Part shown: one piece after another, positions 1 through 13,200 of the stretch
Layout: each line of letters begins with the position of its first letter
Numbering within the stretch: the first letter of the stretch is position 1
Source: Hymenolepis diminuta
Taxonomy: Eukaryota > Platyhelminthes > Cestoda > Cyclophyllidea > Hymenolepididae
Assembly: GCA_900708905.1 (NCBI GenBank)
Contig: CAADRB010000048.1
Location: forward strand, 269,925-333,924
Direction of reading: 5' to 3'
Length of the DNA: 64,000 bases
Notes under the pieces: generated by a model
Database searches by the model: none
Seen by the model: the letters and a program-made list of their open reading frames with translations, nothing else
What the model was told of the DNA's origin: nothing
Program-made: the position numbers and the translations under genes

Positions 1-1031
1 AACGATTTGGTAAAAATGAACAGTTAATGTGGATAGTTCCTAGAAGCTGAACGACAATATGCAAACCCTCAGGCATAAGACGGAGAGAAAAATCGTGGAG
101 ATATCCGTTAACACAACATATTTCTCTTAATATCGACTGTGACCTGGATTTTATTTGCTTAAGACCTACTTACTTTGGATATTTGCGAGCGTTAAGTATG
201 ATTTGAAGATCATGAATGATTTAGAATTTGTTCTAATTTTGGTTCACGTGATAATTCCATACACCTATTACTCTAAAAATGCGGTAACACTTACGTACCT
301 CCAAAATGTTGGATAGTTCTGTCAAGCCCTATGCTATAGAGTTCGGCACACTTACTAAGACCCCAGAGCTAGAGATTTAACCAGACATTTGTTGATGAAA
401 TTCATAATCTATTTATACCGTTGGTACAAGGTTTGCACCAACAGTGATTGGCCGAAGATTGGATCAATCATTGTTCTTCGTTAAGCTATATGTCAGACAA
501 TTGCGTTCGTCATATCTTGACTTCCCATACTTATGGAATGGGAGGTCCCATACTTATAGAATAACTTTCCGTCTTCCTTTCAGACATCATTTTCATCATT
601 AAAACTCTTGAGGAATTCATTATTGATTGTTATTTTTACCAGAATTATATCAATGATTAACTATTGTTCATTACTAATAATCGGAAAAATAGTTTTACTA
701 ATTGCACTTTTAGGTGCTCATTCCAGATGTTAAGGACCACTTACTTTATGGACGACTTTCTAATGCACGTCACCTCGGGTTACTTAAATATAACAATATC
801 TGAGATTTTAATATTTCTAAATGTTTGCCTTACTATGATGGATGTATTTAGAGATGTGATGCACTGAATTATCCATTTGCTCTACCTAAGAAATGCATTT
901 TTAAAATCCTGTTCTCTAAACAAGTACAGAACCTTCTCCGATCCTAACGTCCTGAAAATCGTTCAACTACATAAATCCAAGTATGGGGAAATAATATGTC
1001 CAAGGTAGATATCCAAATGAGAGACTGTATC
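1..1031. other. 3' flank of RMI1, nothing recognised
   Basis: AT-rich sequence. The open frame at 664-867 on the plus strand has no protein-like features that I recognise and starts at a non-ATG codon. No gene or repeat is assigned here. Confidence 0.5.
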
Positions 1032-1037
1032 TTTAAT
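1032..1037 (-). terminator. Candidate RMI1 polyadenylation signal ATTAAA
   Basis: On the minus strand an ATTAAA lies about 60 nt after the RMI1 stop codon, a normal spacing for a short animal 3' UTR. ATTAAA is the commonest variant of AATAAA. Confidence 0.4.
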
Positions 1038-1095
1038 ACTGTACATTATTTGATCCAATAGTAAATGCACTATAAAATGTATTCTCAAATCTGAT

Positions 1096-1281
1096 CTAAA
1101 TTGCCCGATTTTGCAGTTGTGCTAGCCATTGGCGATCCAAAGGTCGGAATCGACGAATTTTCGGTAGGACGGGTGTGACCGAAGCCGAAGAATCAGGGAA
1201 AACCACTTCAAAGATACCGCTGAAATGACAGAGTTTCAACTGGAAAGCATTAATAATCTCCTTTAAACGCTGTTTCTGACT
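1096..1281 (-). CDS. RMI1: RMI1 exon 7 (end of OB fold 2, stop)
   Basis: This exon has 186 nt including TAG at 1098-1096. The acceptor has a long pyrimidine tract (TTTTTTCTTTTTCAG). It encodes SQKQRLKEIINAFQLKLC, a helix, then strand HFSGIFEVVFPDSS and a short tail. This corresponds to the C-terminal helix plus last strand of RMI1 OB fold 2. The exon is 12.5 kb from exon 6 and too short to appear as an ORF; it was placed by phase, stop codon and family pattern. Confidence 0.8.
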   Translation of the reverse strand, partial: SQKQRLKEIINAFQLKLCHFSGIFEVVFPDSSASVTPVLPKIRRFRPLDRQWLAQLQNRAI

Positions 1282-4200
1282 CTGAAAAAGAAAAAAATCA
1301 TATGAGCATCATGCTCAAATGTAAACTACCTCATACTAACTTAAAATAAATCACATTCTAACACAAAAAACACCTTTTGTGTAAATTAACTTTCAAGAAA
1401 CTGATGCAACTTGACCCTCCTTTCATAAACAACAAGAATGAGAAACTTTCCTGCATGTATTCCCATACATTAAAATATTACATTTATATTGAGACTTAGA
1501 AAAATCTCGGTTGGTAATAAACACTTCTCCATTTTTCAAATCAGATGGAAGTCAAAATTAATTTGAATTTAGTCCTAACATTTCCCCACAGTTAGGGAAC
1601 TTTTGATTCAAAGCAGGCCCTGATGAGAACTCATGCAAAGAAATGGTAAATGAAACATATTTTTTGTAAATTTGATGTCGAAGTTCGCAGAAAAACATAC
1701 AAACAATGAACAAAAGAAGAGATAAATCCTCCTAAAGAGTATATTTATCATTTCAACAGGAAAACTCACGATAAGCAAATACACCAATTGAAACAAATTA
1801 TAGCGTAGCACTGGCCTAAGAATGGGATATGTTTTCTGATTGAGATTTTCCACATGACCAACCACAAGTGAAGTTGAGAAGTTAACATAGTCAACGCCTA
1901 CATAGACCTTGTTGACCTGTAACCAAATGTAGCCTATATTGAAATGAAAGTTCACTATGACAGGCGTAAAAAGTAGTTGATTTTGGCCACAATTCAGGAA
2001 AATTAAAAAAGTGATGTGAAATGGGAATGATCTCGGGAGCATTAATTTTAGTTTAACTAAAAGTAAATCCGTGGAGCACCTTAATCCCCAAATATGATAC
2101 ACATGGCAGTTAGAAATCGTGTTAAGCATAGTAAGAGGAATAAAAGAATAGATAAGAGCAATAAATTTACAAATTCAACAATTTACAGATACCGCCGGAT
2201 GGTCTGGGATGGAGCGTAAGGGAGAAATTAATAAGACTCCACTTTTACCACGGTGGCGTAATAGTCAATGTATGCATCTGCCAATACAGAGTTCACGGGT
2301 TTGATACTCACCGATGCACATCCGAAGATGAGTATGAACAACCACACTCCTTAATACTGGTCAGGAGGAGTGGCAGGATGGATGCTTCTTCCCTGAGCGA
2401 GAGAGTCAAGTATTAAGACAGAGAAGACATAAGATAATATTTTTGCCGATTAATTAAAGGAGATAGTGACTTTTAGTGAAATTTATATTATTTTTCGTCA
2501 TAAATAACCTCCTCTATTGTAAAGAATATCACCATAAGATAAAGGTATTTATTTTCACTGAAAACACCTTCAGAAGGATGTAGGACGAGGCATAGAAAAC
2601 CCTTAATAAGAAGTGTGATTTTGATATCCCCACGATTAAGTATGCAAATCAGCACAGTTTGGTTAAAATATTTAGCTAATTTGTCTCCAGTAAATCGCAA
2701 GCTTAATCAAACGTGGATTTTCTCATATGATTTTTATCAGAAAGCTAAATTGAATTCGATTTGCTTTCCTGTCTCAGGAAGAATGAAATAATGATAAGGG
2801 TGGGAGAATGGTGAGCAAACCTTTCAATTACTAGACTGTGTGATCTATGTTAATTCCCAGGGAAGTTACAAGTCATTAAGGAACAAAAATGTGACATCGT
2901 AATAACATTTCAATAATTCTGCTACTTAAATATCGATATAAGTAGCATCCATTCTAACATCATAAATTTGTTGTTAACTTAGTGACTATTGCACAGGAAA
3001 TATGTGAAACCAATACTGACGCGAAAACGTATCGTCAGGGACATGCGACTGGAGTTTTTCGTAATAGATGAGAAGTTACCGTTTACTCACCACTTTGATT
3101 GTCTAAATTACAATTTTGTATAAATTTATTTACACAAAGACAAGTGACTGATTTAATTTAACTACAAAAATTTACTATAAAATAATCTGAAAAATAACGA
3201 ATGTGCTGTCGCATTCGGCCTGGTTTTTGACTATATATGGGATGTCTAGAGGTTAAAATCTCATGACACAGACTTTTTTGGTCTGAGGTGATCCAGGCAC
3301 CAAAATATAACTCGATTAATATAAGGCAATATATGGAGGATCATATTCTACAAAAATAATGAATATAACCAACTCAGATGTATTTCAAAATTATTTGAGT
3401 CAAATGATAAGCAAGCGTCACCTATCTTCGCACTTCTCAGAAATGCTCGTGATTTTCATCATTTTCATGACAAAGAAAACAGATTTTGCCATCTCTAATC
3501 ATTGGAAGAAAGAAAAGAAATTCCAGTAACTAATTAATTAATGAATAGGAATCAAGTAGAGGTAGAGAATTGGTCCAAACCGTCAAGTGTTTAACTTCAG
3601 TTGTATTCTAGATTCATCAGACTATATTTTTTGTTATGGGTACTGCGTCATGTTCTAATATTCCAACTACCGAATATCAAGATTTGAAACTTTCTTAAGT
3701 TATTTCTGGAACATTCAAAGTTTATTATCCAATTAAATAAATAGAGTATTTGGTCATACAGCGACATTCTCCTTTAATGACAAACGAACCTGTATGTAGA
3801 AGGAGAAAGACCATAATACATTGTTTCATTTTGTTATGTTATCCGAAAGTGTTAATTCCACTATTTCCGAAGTCTACTCTCTGCGTTTTCAATTTCCGCC
3901 TTTCCGACAGGAAGCTCATCCACCTTCTTCAAGACATATTTTGCACAGCCTTTATCAAATACGTATTATCTTTGGCTTATTTGCACCCGCTTCTTCTAAG
4001 AATCAGGAGTAACTAGTCAATCCTAGAGGTGTTTTTAGTTTGACAGAAGTTACCCAGATTTAACAAATTAACAATGATTTACATTCTGATCAACTCTGAT
4101 ACTTTCAAACACAAATCAATGGTGAATACACGAGAATCCTGTGAAATGAAAATGAAGGAACGGTATGCGGATGTAAATAACATCCAGAGAGCACTAGTAA

Positions 4201-7200
4201 TTGAGTTTTTCCAACCATCTCCAGATCGTCGTATGTAACTTGATCTATTACTTCCATGTACAAGTTCATAGAAGACGCAAAGGTATTTTTAAAATTCAGC
4301 GAAAAACATGGACTTAACCCTAAAGGTCAGTACAGTTTAGATTAAATTAAAATAACAAGCCGCAAAGGAAAAACAAAGAAAGGTTAACCAGTTAAAGAAA
4401 TAGGAGAGGTATGTTAATTTATTATTCAAACAACACTAAAAATAAGTATTTAATGACGTACTTTATTTGCAATAATACAAAGGCAGAAGAAATAAGGATT
4501 TTACGATATTGACCCTTTTACACAAAAGCCAGTGGTAACTAAGGCTAGGGCATTTACCACTTTCGATGACACATTTTATTGATAAGCTCATTAAGTTAAT
4601 GCTATTTTAATAAAACAAGTAGGTGATACAGTTCCCTGCGTGTAATCCTCTGATGTTTAAATTTCGCATTAAGATATCAGGTATCTGAACTACGTTTTCT
4701 CACGATGTTCAGAACCTGTTATCCAGTTGATTTAATCAAGTGGCTTACCTTGTAACTTCGATTCATTTGTGCCTTCCTACCGACAACAATGGGTAAATGA
4801 GACCAGTCGGTGTTTTTCACATAACTAGAATCTACCTTGAGTGAACTCCGGTTCATTGTTACTAAATGCAGAAACAAATCAAATGTGTGGAATCTAATGA
4901 GAGGTATTTTTAGTCTACGCTGTTCTTAGATTTCCAGTTTATTCAGGCGTTGATGTATGACAAATAAATAACAGTGCAGTAAATGATTAGATGAGTGATT
5001 AATTTTATCAGACATTAAGCAGTTTAGGATATCTGGACAACGAATGACACTCAAAAGAACAAGTTCTCTAAAGACAAGTTATTGGGTGAATAAAAGACAA
5101 TGACAAAATGGAAGTGTTAATAAATGGTGCAAATATAAACGCTTGTTAAAAATACTTGACTTTTAAATAGAAACTAAGCTTAGATAACGTTATTTGTTTT
5201 AATTGATCACTTCTTTCAGTCACAATTTTAGGAGTGAATATTGGTGTATAAGGAGTTTCTTCCAACGCATAATAGATTAAATCAAGATTAAAGTGACTCG
5301 AGAAAGCGTCCCTAGGAATGTGAGAAAACACGATTTTTCAAACTATTAGGTTGGCAAAAAATTCATCTATGCCCAAATGTACGTAAATGTTCAACAGGCG
5401 CCAAGGTATACCTTAAACCTACAGACGTTTTAACAAGGATGTATAGATGTCTTTTGTCCAAATGGACGTCATGTGTAATGAGAATTTGAAATGGATAATA
5501 TAAAATAAATGTGTGTGGATTTGCCTGTCATTAAATGAAGACACATCTAATCAGTCTGAGAAGGCATTACGATTAACTGGGATGACATAATGAGATAGTT
5601 GTCTGTTCTGATGTGAAAACAGATCCATTTCAGGGCGATCAAGTGCATTCTTCATAGGCTCAAACAACAAAATGTATCCCTAAATACTTCAGAAGTGAAA
5701 ACCAAATAAACAAAAAGAAAACTTTATGGAGTTCTGCGAAATTAACATTTTTTCTATCGCGCTTTTGCTACGTTAAAAATCTAAACTGATGGACTGTGTG
5801 TGAAAATTTGACCTTCTCATGAAATCGAAGAAAAAAAGAAATGAAGTGGCAGAACCGACCCTTCTTGATTAAATAATATCGACGAATAAGCAGTAGACAT
5901 CGTAGACAACCATCTCCTGTAATCCAGGGAACGGGTCATGAAATTTGAATGTTGGGACGTGAGGTAACTATTTAGGAAATACTTTAAAATCTAAATCCAA
6001 AAATCAAATTAAAACGCTTTGATACTTTGAAGTTGTTCCCAGAATCTTCTTAAGTCTCCCCTCATTACCAGTTATTAGATTTTTCTGTTAACCGATTTCA
6101 TTTCCTTCCACAATTATTTGTATTGTGTTATGACGTCATCGTATTGTCTGAAATCGGAAACATGAGCTTCTTGTCCGTCGGACCGCGTCTGAATTTTCCA
6201 ACTGTTAACACTTTTTTTTCAAATTGAGAAGCTTTGGTCTTAGATTAACTTGTAGGAGTTAATGTTGTGCAGAGGGGTAGATATTCACAGGGTGACCAGT
6301 TTTTGAATTAACAAAACGTAGGAGTAACAGAAATGTTCCAAAAAGTAGAACACAACGGGTTGAATAGGCCAAAATGTATTGAATAAACTACAATAGGGAT
6401 TCAAGCGACTAAAGTGAGATGGCGGACAGAGGAGACAAGGGAGAAGCGTAGGAGTCAGCAAATGACAACCATGTGTGCGAGTGGAAAGGCGAAGACAATT
6501 TAAAAGAATCAGTTGGGCAGAGACGTGGGTGAGGATATGTACTTTTAAACGAAACGAGACAGTTATAAAAAAGGGAATCGATAATCTCGTCAAGACATGA
6601 TAGATATGAGTCTGAGAGGTGGGGACATGAAGTGGGAAAAATCAACGTATTTTCACAAAAGTTGTGTCTAAAGGATAATTTTATAAATACATATAGCCAT
6701 CCTCCAAGCTTTAACATGTACGACGTCAAGTGCACTTTTACAGACAATAAATAAAAAGTTCGTCGAAAAATAGAAGAAATTTTGCAGGACCCAACAAAGT
6801 ATGAAGGAACCCTAAAAAGCGGCACCCAAAGTTGATAAGACCATGACAGGTGGAGAGACAATACTCAAGACACTGTTATCACCAATCTGGTTTAATATCT
6901 CATTGGACAATTGACCAATGTTTTGTCGTCATTTATTAAAATTTATTCCCATTTCCACATATATAAAAATCTCATTCTTACAAATGCAGGGCATTTATTT
7001 TTTCATTTCCATCAGAAACAGAGAAGAGGTCGAATAACAGCCAAAGCGTAGACAGCGCATCAAATATAACTTGAGAGAAAATCTGTTTCGAAGGCCGAAT
7101 AATGATACTTTTAAATCTAAAAACATAATTAGAACTGTAGTTCGAGAGAAGGTGGTACGCAGTTAAATACTACCAAATAGATCTTGTGAAAGAGTTAAAA

Positions 7201-10200
7201 AGATATCCGTATTCAATAAACAATGACAAACTCCGAAGTTTGAGAGCAGATTTATTAAAAGTTAATGAAAATAAAATTATCCTTGCGAAACTTCATGAGG
7301 AAGATATTGATCTAAAGTCGAAAGAGCAGAAAACTTATTTATTTTTCAAATCCAGTAATCACCTGAACCTCGTAGTGATCCGGTTTTTGGATTAAAGATA
7401 AAAGGACGCAGATCCTTCTCACGAATTTATTTGGGAGAGCAAAAGTGAGGTTTAATTAATTTAATTTAGAGTTAATGAGAATGAGAAATTGTTTAGATTT
7501 CAAATACTCCTTTTTCAAACTTACTTAACGTAACTAACTGATAAATTTACTACTCGGAATCAAATCAGTTAAAATTTTGCTCCTAACAAACTTATAGCGT
7601 AAATGATAAAAAGATTCGTTAAGTTAAGGTTCGAAAACATAGTCAGCTTAGGTGTACATTCAAGTGATAATTGCGTAGCTCGTAACAAAGACATTTACTA
7701 AAAGCGAGGTAACAAGGATGAGCCGTGTTTTGGTATTTATTGATCTCAGAGCATTAATAGACAGTCGACTGGATGGATTCGATTCAGTTGACAATAGGGG
7801 AGGTCACAGTCAATTTAATTAGCCGGACCAGTATATATTGGAGTGGTTGACATTGTGAACAGCGAATACACTCTCTATTTTGAAAAAAAATAATAACTTT
7901 TTTCTGCGCATTTTGGAATAATAAAAGAAGCTAAGTTTAAATGCAGTAGTATGACTACGGAAATAAAAGACTTATTTAGTGCGAAGATGTCTAGCATAAG
8001 AACAGAAAAGAGTAACTTCTACGGCTGTTTAGAGAAAATAGGCTTTACTTGTGAAATTTGATTACTCAAGCCACTCAATTCAACCTCTAGAGTTCTCTCC
8101 TATTATCAAGCAGATTACGACCAATCAACAGAGGTAAGCGTTTCCCCCTCATCAAGGAGTTCTAGGGAACAGTAAACTTGTACAAGAGAAGTAATGACGA
8201 TAAAACCGGTATAAAAAATTCTCCCCTAACCTTTAAAAAATCGTTAAAAATTAAAACATTAAAGGTGGAAAACAAGTTCTCGTGCTGAGTTTGGAGAAAT
8301 TGGTATCTAAATATAGCTCGACTTTACAATCTTTGAGAACAATGGATTTTATGTGATAAAGAATTAAAACCGAAGAAGGAGTTTATTTCTCCTCTTAAAA
8401 TGACTTCAAAGTGAGAATACACGCGAAATTTGGGATATTTGTTTTCGGAAGCATAATAGGGTTCAATTTGCCATTGGGAACAATTTGATAATTCAGCTGA
8501 ATCGCTACAATGAATGAAACGCGAAAATAAAATGGCAATTTTGTTGATTTCGGAGTATGATAATCTCTTCTAAATCTATAAATGAATTCTAACATTTTTG
8601 TAATTAAGTTGAAACAGTCACACAGACTGAAACTTCAAAGGCTTTAGAGCACGATTAAATACAGCTTGTTGTTTTAATATTTTCGGAATCGAAATTTAGG
8701 GCAATTAATTTCTCAGACTGAAGAAAAAATGCTGTTGCTTTTTCAAACGATCGTTTGAAGAGGCTCGCACTAAACCCGACGTCAACATTAAGGATGACAT
8801 ATTGATAAGTGGCATTTCAATCATCCTTGTCTCACATCAGTTAATTTCAAATAACTTTTAATTAACTGATGTTAAGCTAATATAATTGTCAATTATAACG
8901 CTTAAACCAATCCAAGAATATTTTCTAGGTTAATTTCGCTAATATTTTAGTGTTTTAAATTTGTGAGAAACTCTTCAATTGTTAACAACAGGATTTGTAT
9001 TCAGACTTCCTGTTGTACGTCTGTCATATTCTTGAGAGGAAAATCCAGACATCTAATAAAATAATATAGAAATTATTGAAAAGCGGAAAAGTGTATGCTT
9101 GACTTGTTAATTTAAAATAACTTCTACTTTATGAAGTTGAAGATCTGTGTGTGAAGAATTAACTTTCAAGAAGTGACTATGCTAACACAATAAACAGCGA
9201 CCAATAAAATTTGTGATCTTGCATGATTAGATCAAAGTGATTATTCACCCAAGATAGGAATTAGTCAAGGTGTAACAATTAAGCAAAATGATAACTCGAG
9301 AAACCCTGTCTGACTAGACCTTTTATGGATTAATTCCCACCAGGTTGGTTAACAAGTGCATTTTTGTATAGATGGTGTAATGGTTCGATGCCATCTGGTG
9401 CACACCCAGTGAGCAGAATAGTAAACAATGCTTGAATATTTGTTGCGTTAACTCCAGGCGTTAGTTTTAATTTTCTTAAAATAACTTCTATATTGAGAAT
9501 AGAGATAACTACGCGTGAATAAGAAGTGGTGATGGTGAGAACGAATAACGATCAAAAAATGCCTGACCAAACAACGTGATAATGGGTAACAGCTAAGTAG
9601 AAACACCTCACCGATTGGGTCGTCCATAAAATTTCTCTCGGTGCATTAGTTGTCGCGTATTTGTGCACCGGTGGCATAGCAGTTAAAGTACTTGCCTGTG
9701 AAGCTATAGATAACGAGTTCGATGCCCATCAGTGCACATCCAGTGGAGGAATAATCAACCACACTAGTTATATCCTAGTGGTAGAATGCAAGTCTCTAAT
9801 CAGGAATACTCCATATTGCTGCCATTTCTCCTATTTGTGGCAGTTTGATTTATTTCATTAGCGCGTCTATTATGAATTTATCTATCCTCGCCATTTCTTT
9901 AGCACCCGAAAAAATTTTACATTTCACATTCTAACAAATTGGGGTAAGACGTTCACTGTAACAGTCATAACCTATTACACAAGAAAAAGTTGCGCTTTTT
10001 TCTGTCTAGAATATGAGACGTAAATAGCATCTTAAAGAAAAATAAAGTAAATTTATGACGTCTATCTGCTTATTTTACATCTTTAGTAGGTTTATGATCC
10101 ACACAAAGTTTGCCTCAAAATCGCTTTAACTTAATTGAAAGATTCACCCAAGTCTAGACAAAACTACCATCTCTCAAAGGAGAAAATGTTAAATTTCGAA

Positions 10201-13200
10201 ATCGTTCAGGATAATCTAAAACCAAAATTGCAGAAGGGAAGGAGGGTTGGGTTTTTAGATAACATTTGATTGCATAGTCGCTCTTAACGCGAAATTATGA
10301 TGAAAACGCACAAGAAACGCATGACAATCAGCGTGTGAGATCAACGAAAACATCAACAAACTTGGAAATGAGGGGTTGAGATAACTTCAGGAACACTAAG
10401 CCCAAACAGCCTAATTTCATCTTGGAATTATTGATTTGACATAAGTGGCCACGCTTACGAACACTTATGACAATAAGAAAAATAGCTACCATGAGACATT
10501 TGACCTATTTCAGTAATCTGGAGTTCCAATTGAAAATTATGAAGAGGAAGAGAGTGACACGACAAGTGCAGTCACAGACTAATTAGTCAAAATACAATGT
10601 GTGGGCATGATGACAACAAATATTGGCTGACAGGAAAAGATGGCCCCACATGCATACCAACATATTAATATCACATGACTAAACATTGTGAATGAGGATA
10701 AACAAACTTGACGTTACGGAGGCCGCTACAAACTTATGTTTTCAAATACTTAACTTCTGTTTTCCCAAAAGAGAATTCAGACTAAATACGAGTTTCTGAA
10801 GTGATACAAACCTAACCATCTCACCAATCTACTCAGATTTAACTCCGTTTGTATAATTTTAAACATCGAAGTTTTGGATCAAAAAGTGTTTAGGAATGCG
10901 CGACATCACTATCTCTCTACTAAAAAACCCTTTGGTAAATAAGGGAAGAATTTTGGATTAATTAAAAATGTTTGAATTTACTCGGAGACAAATAATAAAC
11001 TGAGGTGAAAATTAGGAAAATTAATGTTACAATTAGGATTAATTAATAATGGCCGACGTTCTTTTCGAAACAAAAATATGGTTGGGGACATAAACAGACG
11101 GTCGTCGAGGTGACGAATATAAAAACCAGACAAATAATAACTTAGTAATACAATAAGTGAAAATTAATTTCGATAAAAATTAATGTTTTATAAGAGCAAT
11201 ATTTCACGGGCTAATTTCTTTTAAATATCTCTGGATGAAAGAATTTGGCTATCTACGACTAATGCTTCACAATAATCCGCTACATTCACCTAGTTAACAA
11301 TAATGACGGTGTAAATACGAAGAGTTTAGATTACTTTAACGTTTTTAACTTAGCTGGAGTTCGAAGCCCATCGAATACTCACATCGAGGAGATGAGCAGT
11401 GTTCCTATGCCTAACTGATGATGAATTCGCATTCCATTAAACCTTTAATGACCACTAAAGAAGTACTGTTGGTTATTTCAACCACTGAATATGCCACGGT
11501 TACCGATCGACAACGCAAAACTCGGTGATCCGAATCCAGTACTAATACAAAAGGAAAGAAATCAGCTCACTATTCTGACTTATTAAAATAACAGCAACTC
11601 AAGTGGATTAGGGAGCATAGCTAATTGAAAAAGCACTAAAATTTTAAAAATTTGATTCAAATATCGAACCGAATATGATTTATCTTTGAGCAGTGTAAAA
11701 GAGACTGTCAATGCGTGGAAAATCCCTGGAAAAGGATGTGATTCCCCACGTAAAACAAAACTTTTCTTGAAAGGAAAACAGAGGCAATATGAATATCTCT
11801 GCAAGAGTTCTTTGAATGCCTTCACACTCTCTCGAACACAGTTAGAGAGCCGTTTTAAGGCAATAAGAAACTCCACTGTGTATTGGCATTTATATCATTA
11901 TCAGAGAAACAAATCAACAAGATAAATACACAAATAAAACAGAGGTCACAGTATCAATGACGAAGGGGTCTAAATGTCAAATATAACAGGAAAGTTATGC
12001 CGATCTAATTGAAGCAGAACTATTAGTATTTACACAAATAAAACGTAAAAAATAATGCGGAAATTGCAAGCTATTTAAAAATTGTATGCACAAGTAAATT
12101 AGCTGTTTTGGGTTAAATGATTATTAGCTCGAATAGTAGTGTTAAAGTAGTATTAATAAAGTACTAAAGAGAGGGGGGAGGGGGAGAGAAGAATCAGAAA
12201 AGTAATGTTAAAATGAAGATTAATTAATGTCGTCAGATGTCCTTAGCCAGCAAAGTTGGATGCGTAAACAGACGCACAAACATTTAACGGATATGGACAA
12301 GACGAAAGCAGACATTTAGTGCATTGTTAATAGTAATTATTATTTCATAATCATACTAGCATACTCCCACAGATTCACGACTCTAGTAAGTAAAGTCAAA
12401 TTATCACTGAAAGTCAACGGTGTAGTGGTCAGTGTGCAGGTCCGCAAATTCAGAGATCACTGTTACGATACTTCAAGCCCCACATTCACCAAACGGCACA
12501 GTCAACGCTATTATGAAGAAGTATAAGAGAGGGCATAATACTGCGGCATGCGATTTCTCTGCTTATGATAGGTGGTAAATGGCACAGGATTGAGTCACGT
12601 CAAATTACACTTCAGGATTAGCCTCATCATGCCGTTTGGAGAATAATCAGCAGATAGACACACTCATATGAATAGTTCAGCTTTATATTTAAATATATAT
12701 ATGCAGTAAATCGTAATCCCACTAGTTACTAAAAATTAACATTCGGTTTTGTGACTATCTGTAAGCACCCGAAGACTAAGCAAAACAGAGTGACCAACTT
12801 TTCAACACAAATCAATGTTAAACAAGACAGCAAATGCAAACTAACCCCTAACCGCTCTTCACCATAATAAATTAGCCAAATATTCGGTTCAGACTAGGAA
12901 ATCTAAAGTAAGAAGAGTTCAATCAACGCTAAATCCGGTCAGGGAATACCGCTAAATGTTATTAAAAATGGATAACTAAAACACTCCCAGTAATCTAAAA
13001 TACCAATTCAACATATCAATGAATCACTGATGCAGTATCATCATCGCTACCTTTATTTTCATTCCAGTGCTAGGTAAATATGCATACATCAAGATGACCA
13101 GACAGGCCATTCCAAGAATTCCAAGAAACTAATAATGGAAAGATCAAACGCTCTCCGCGATTCTAAGTGAAAAAAGTCAGAATTAAGAAAAAAGCCAGTG

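Noticed and set aside
7186..7395. 69-codon Lys/Leu-rich frame, coiled-coil-like
   Set aside because: It starts at TTG, lies antisense in RMI1 intron 6, and no family or splice sites support it.
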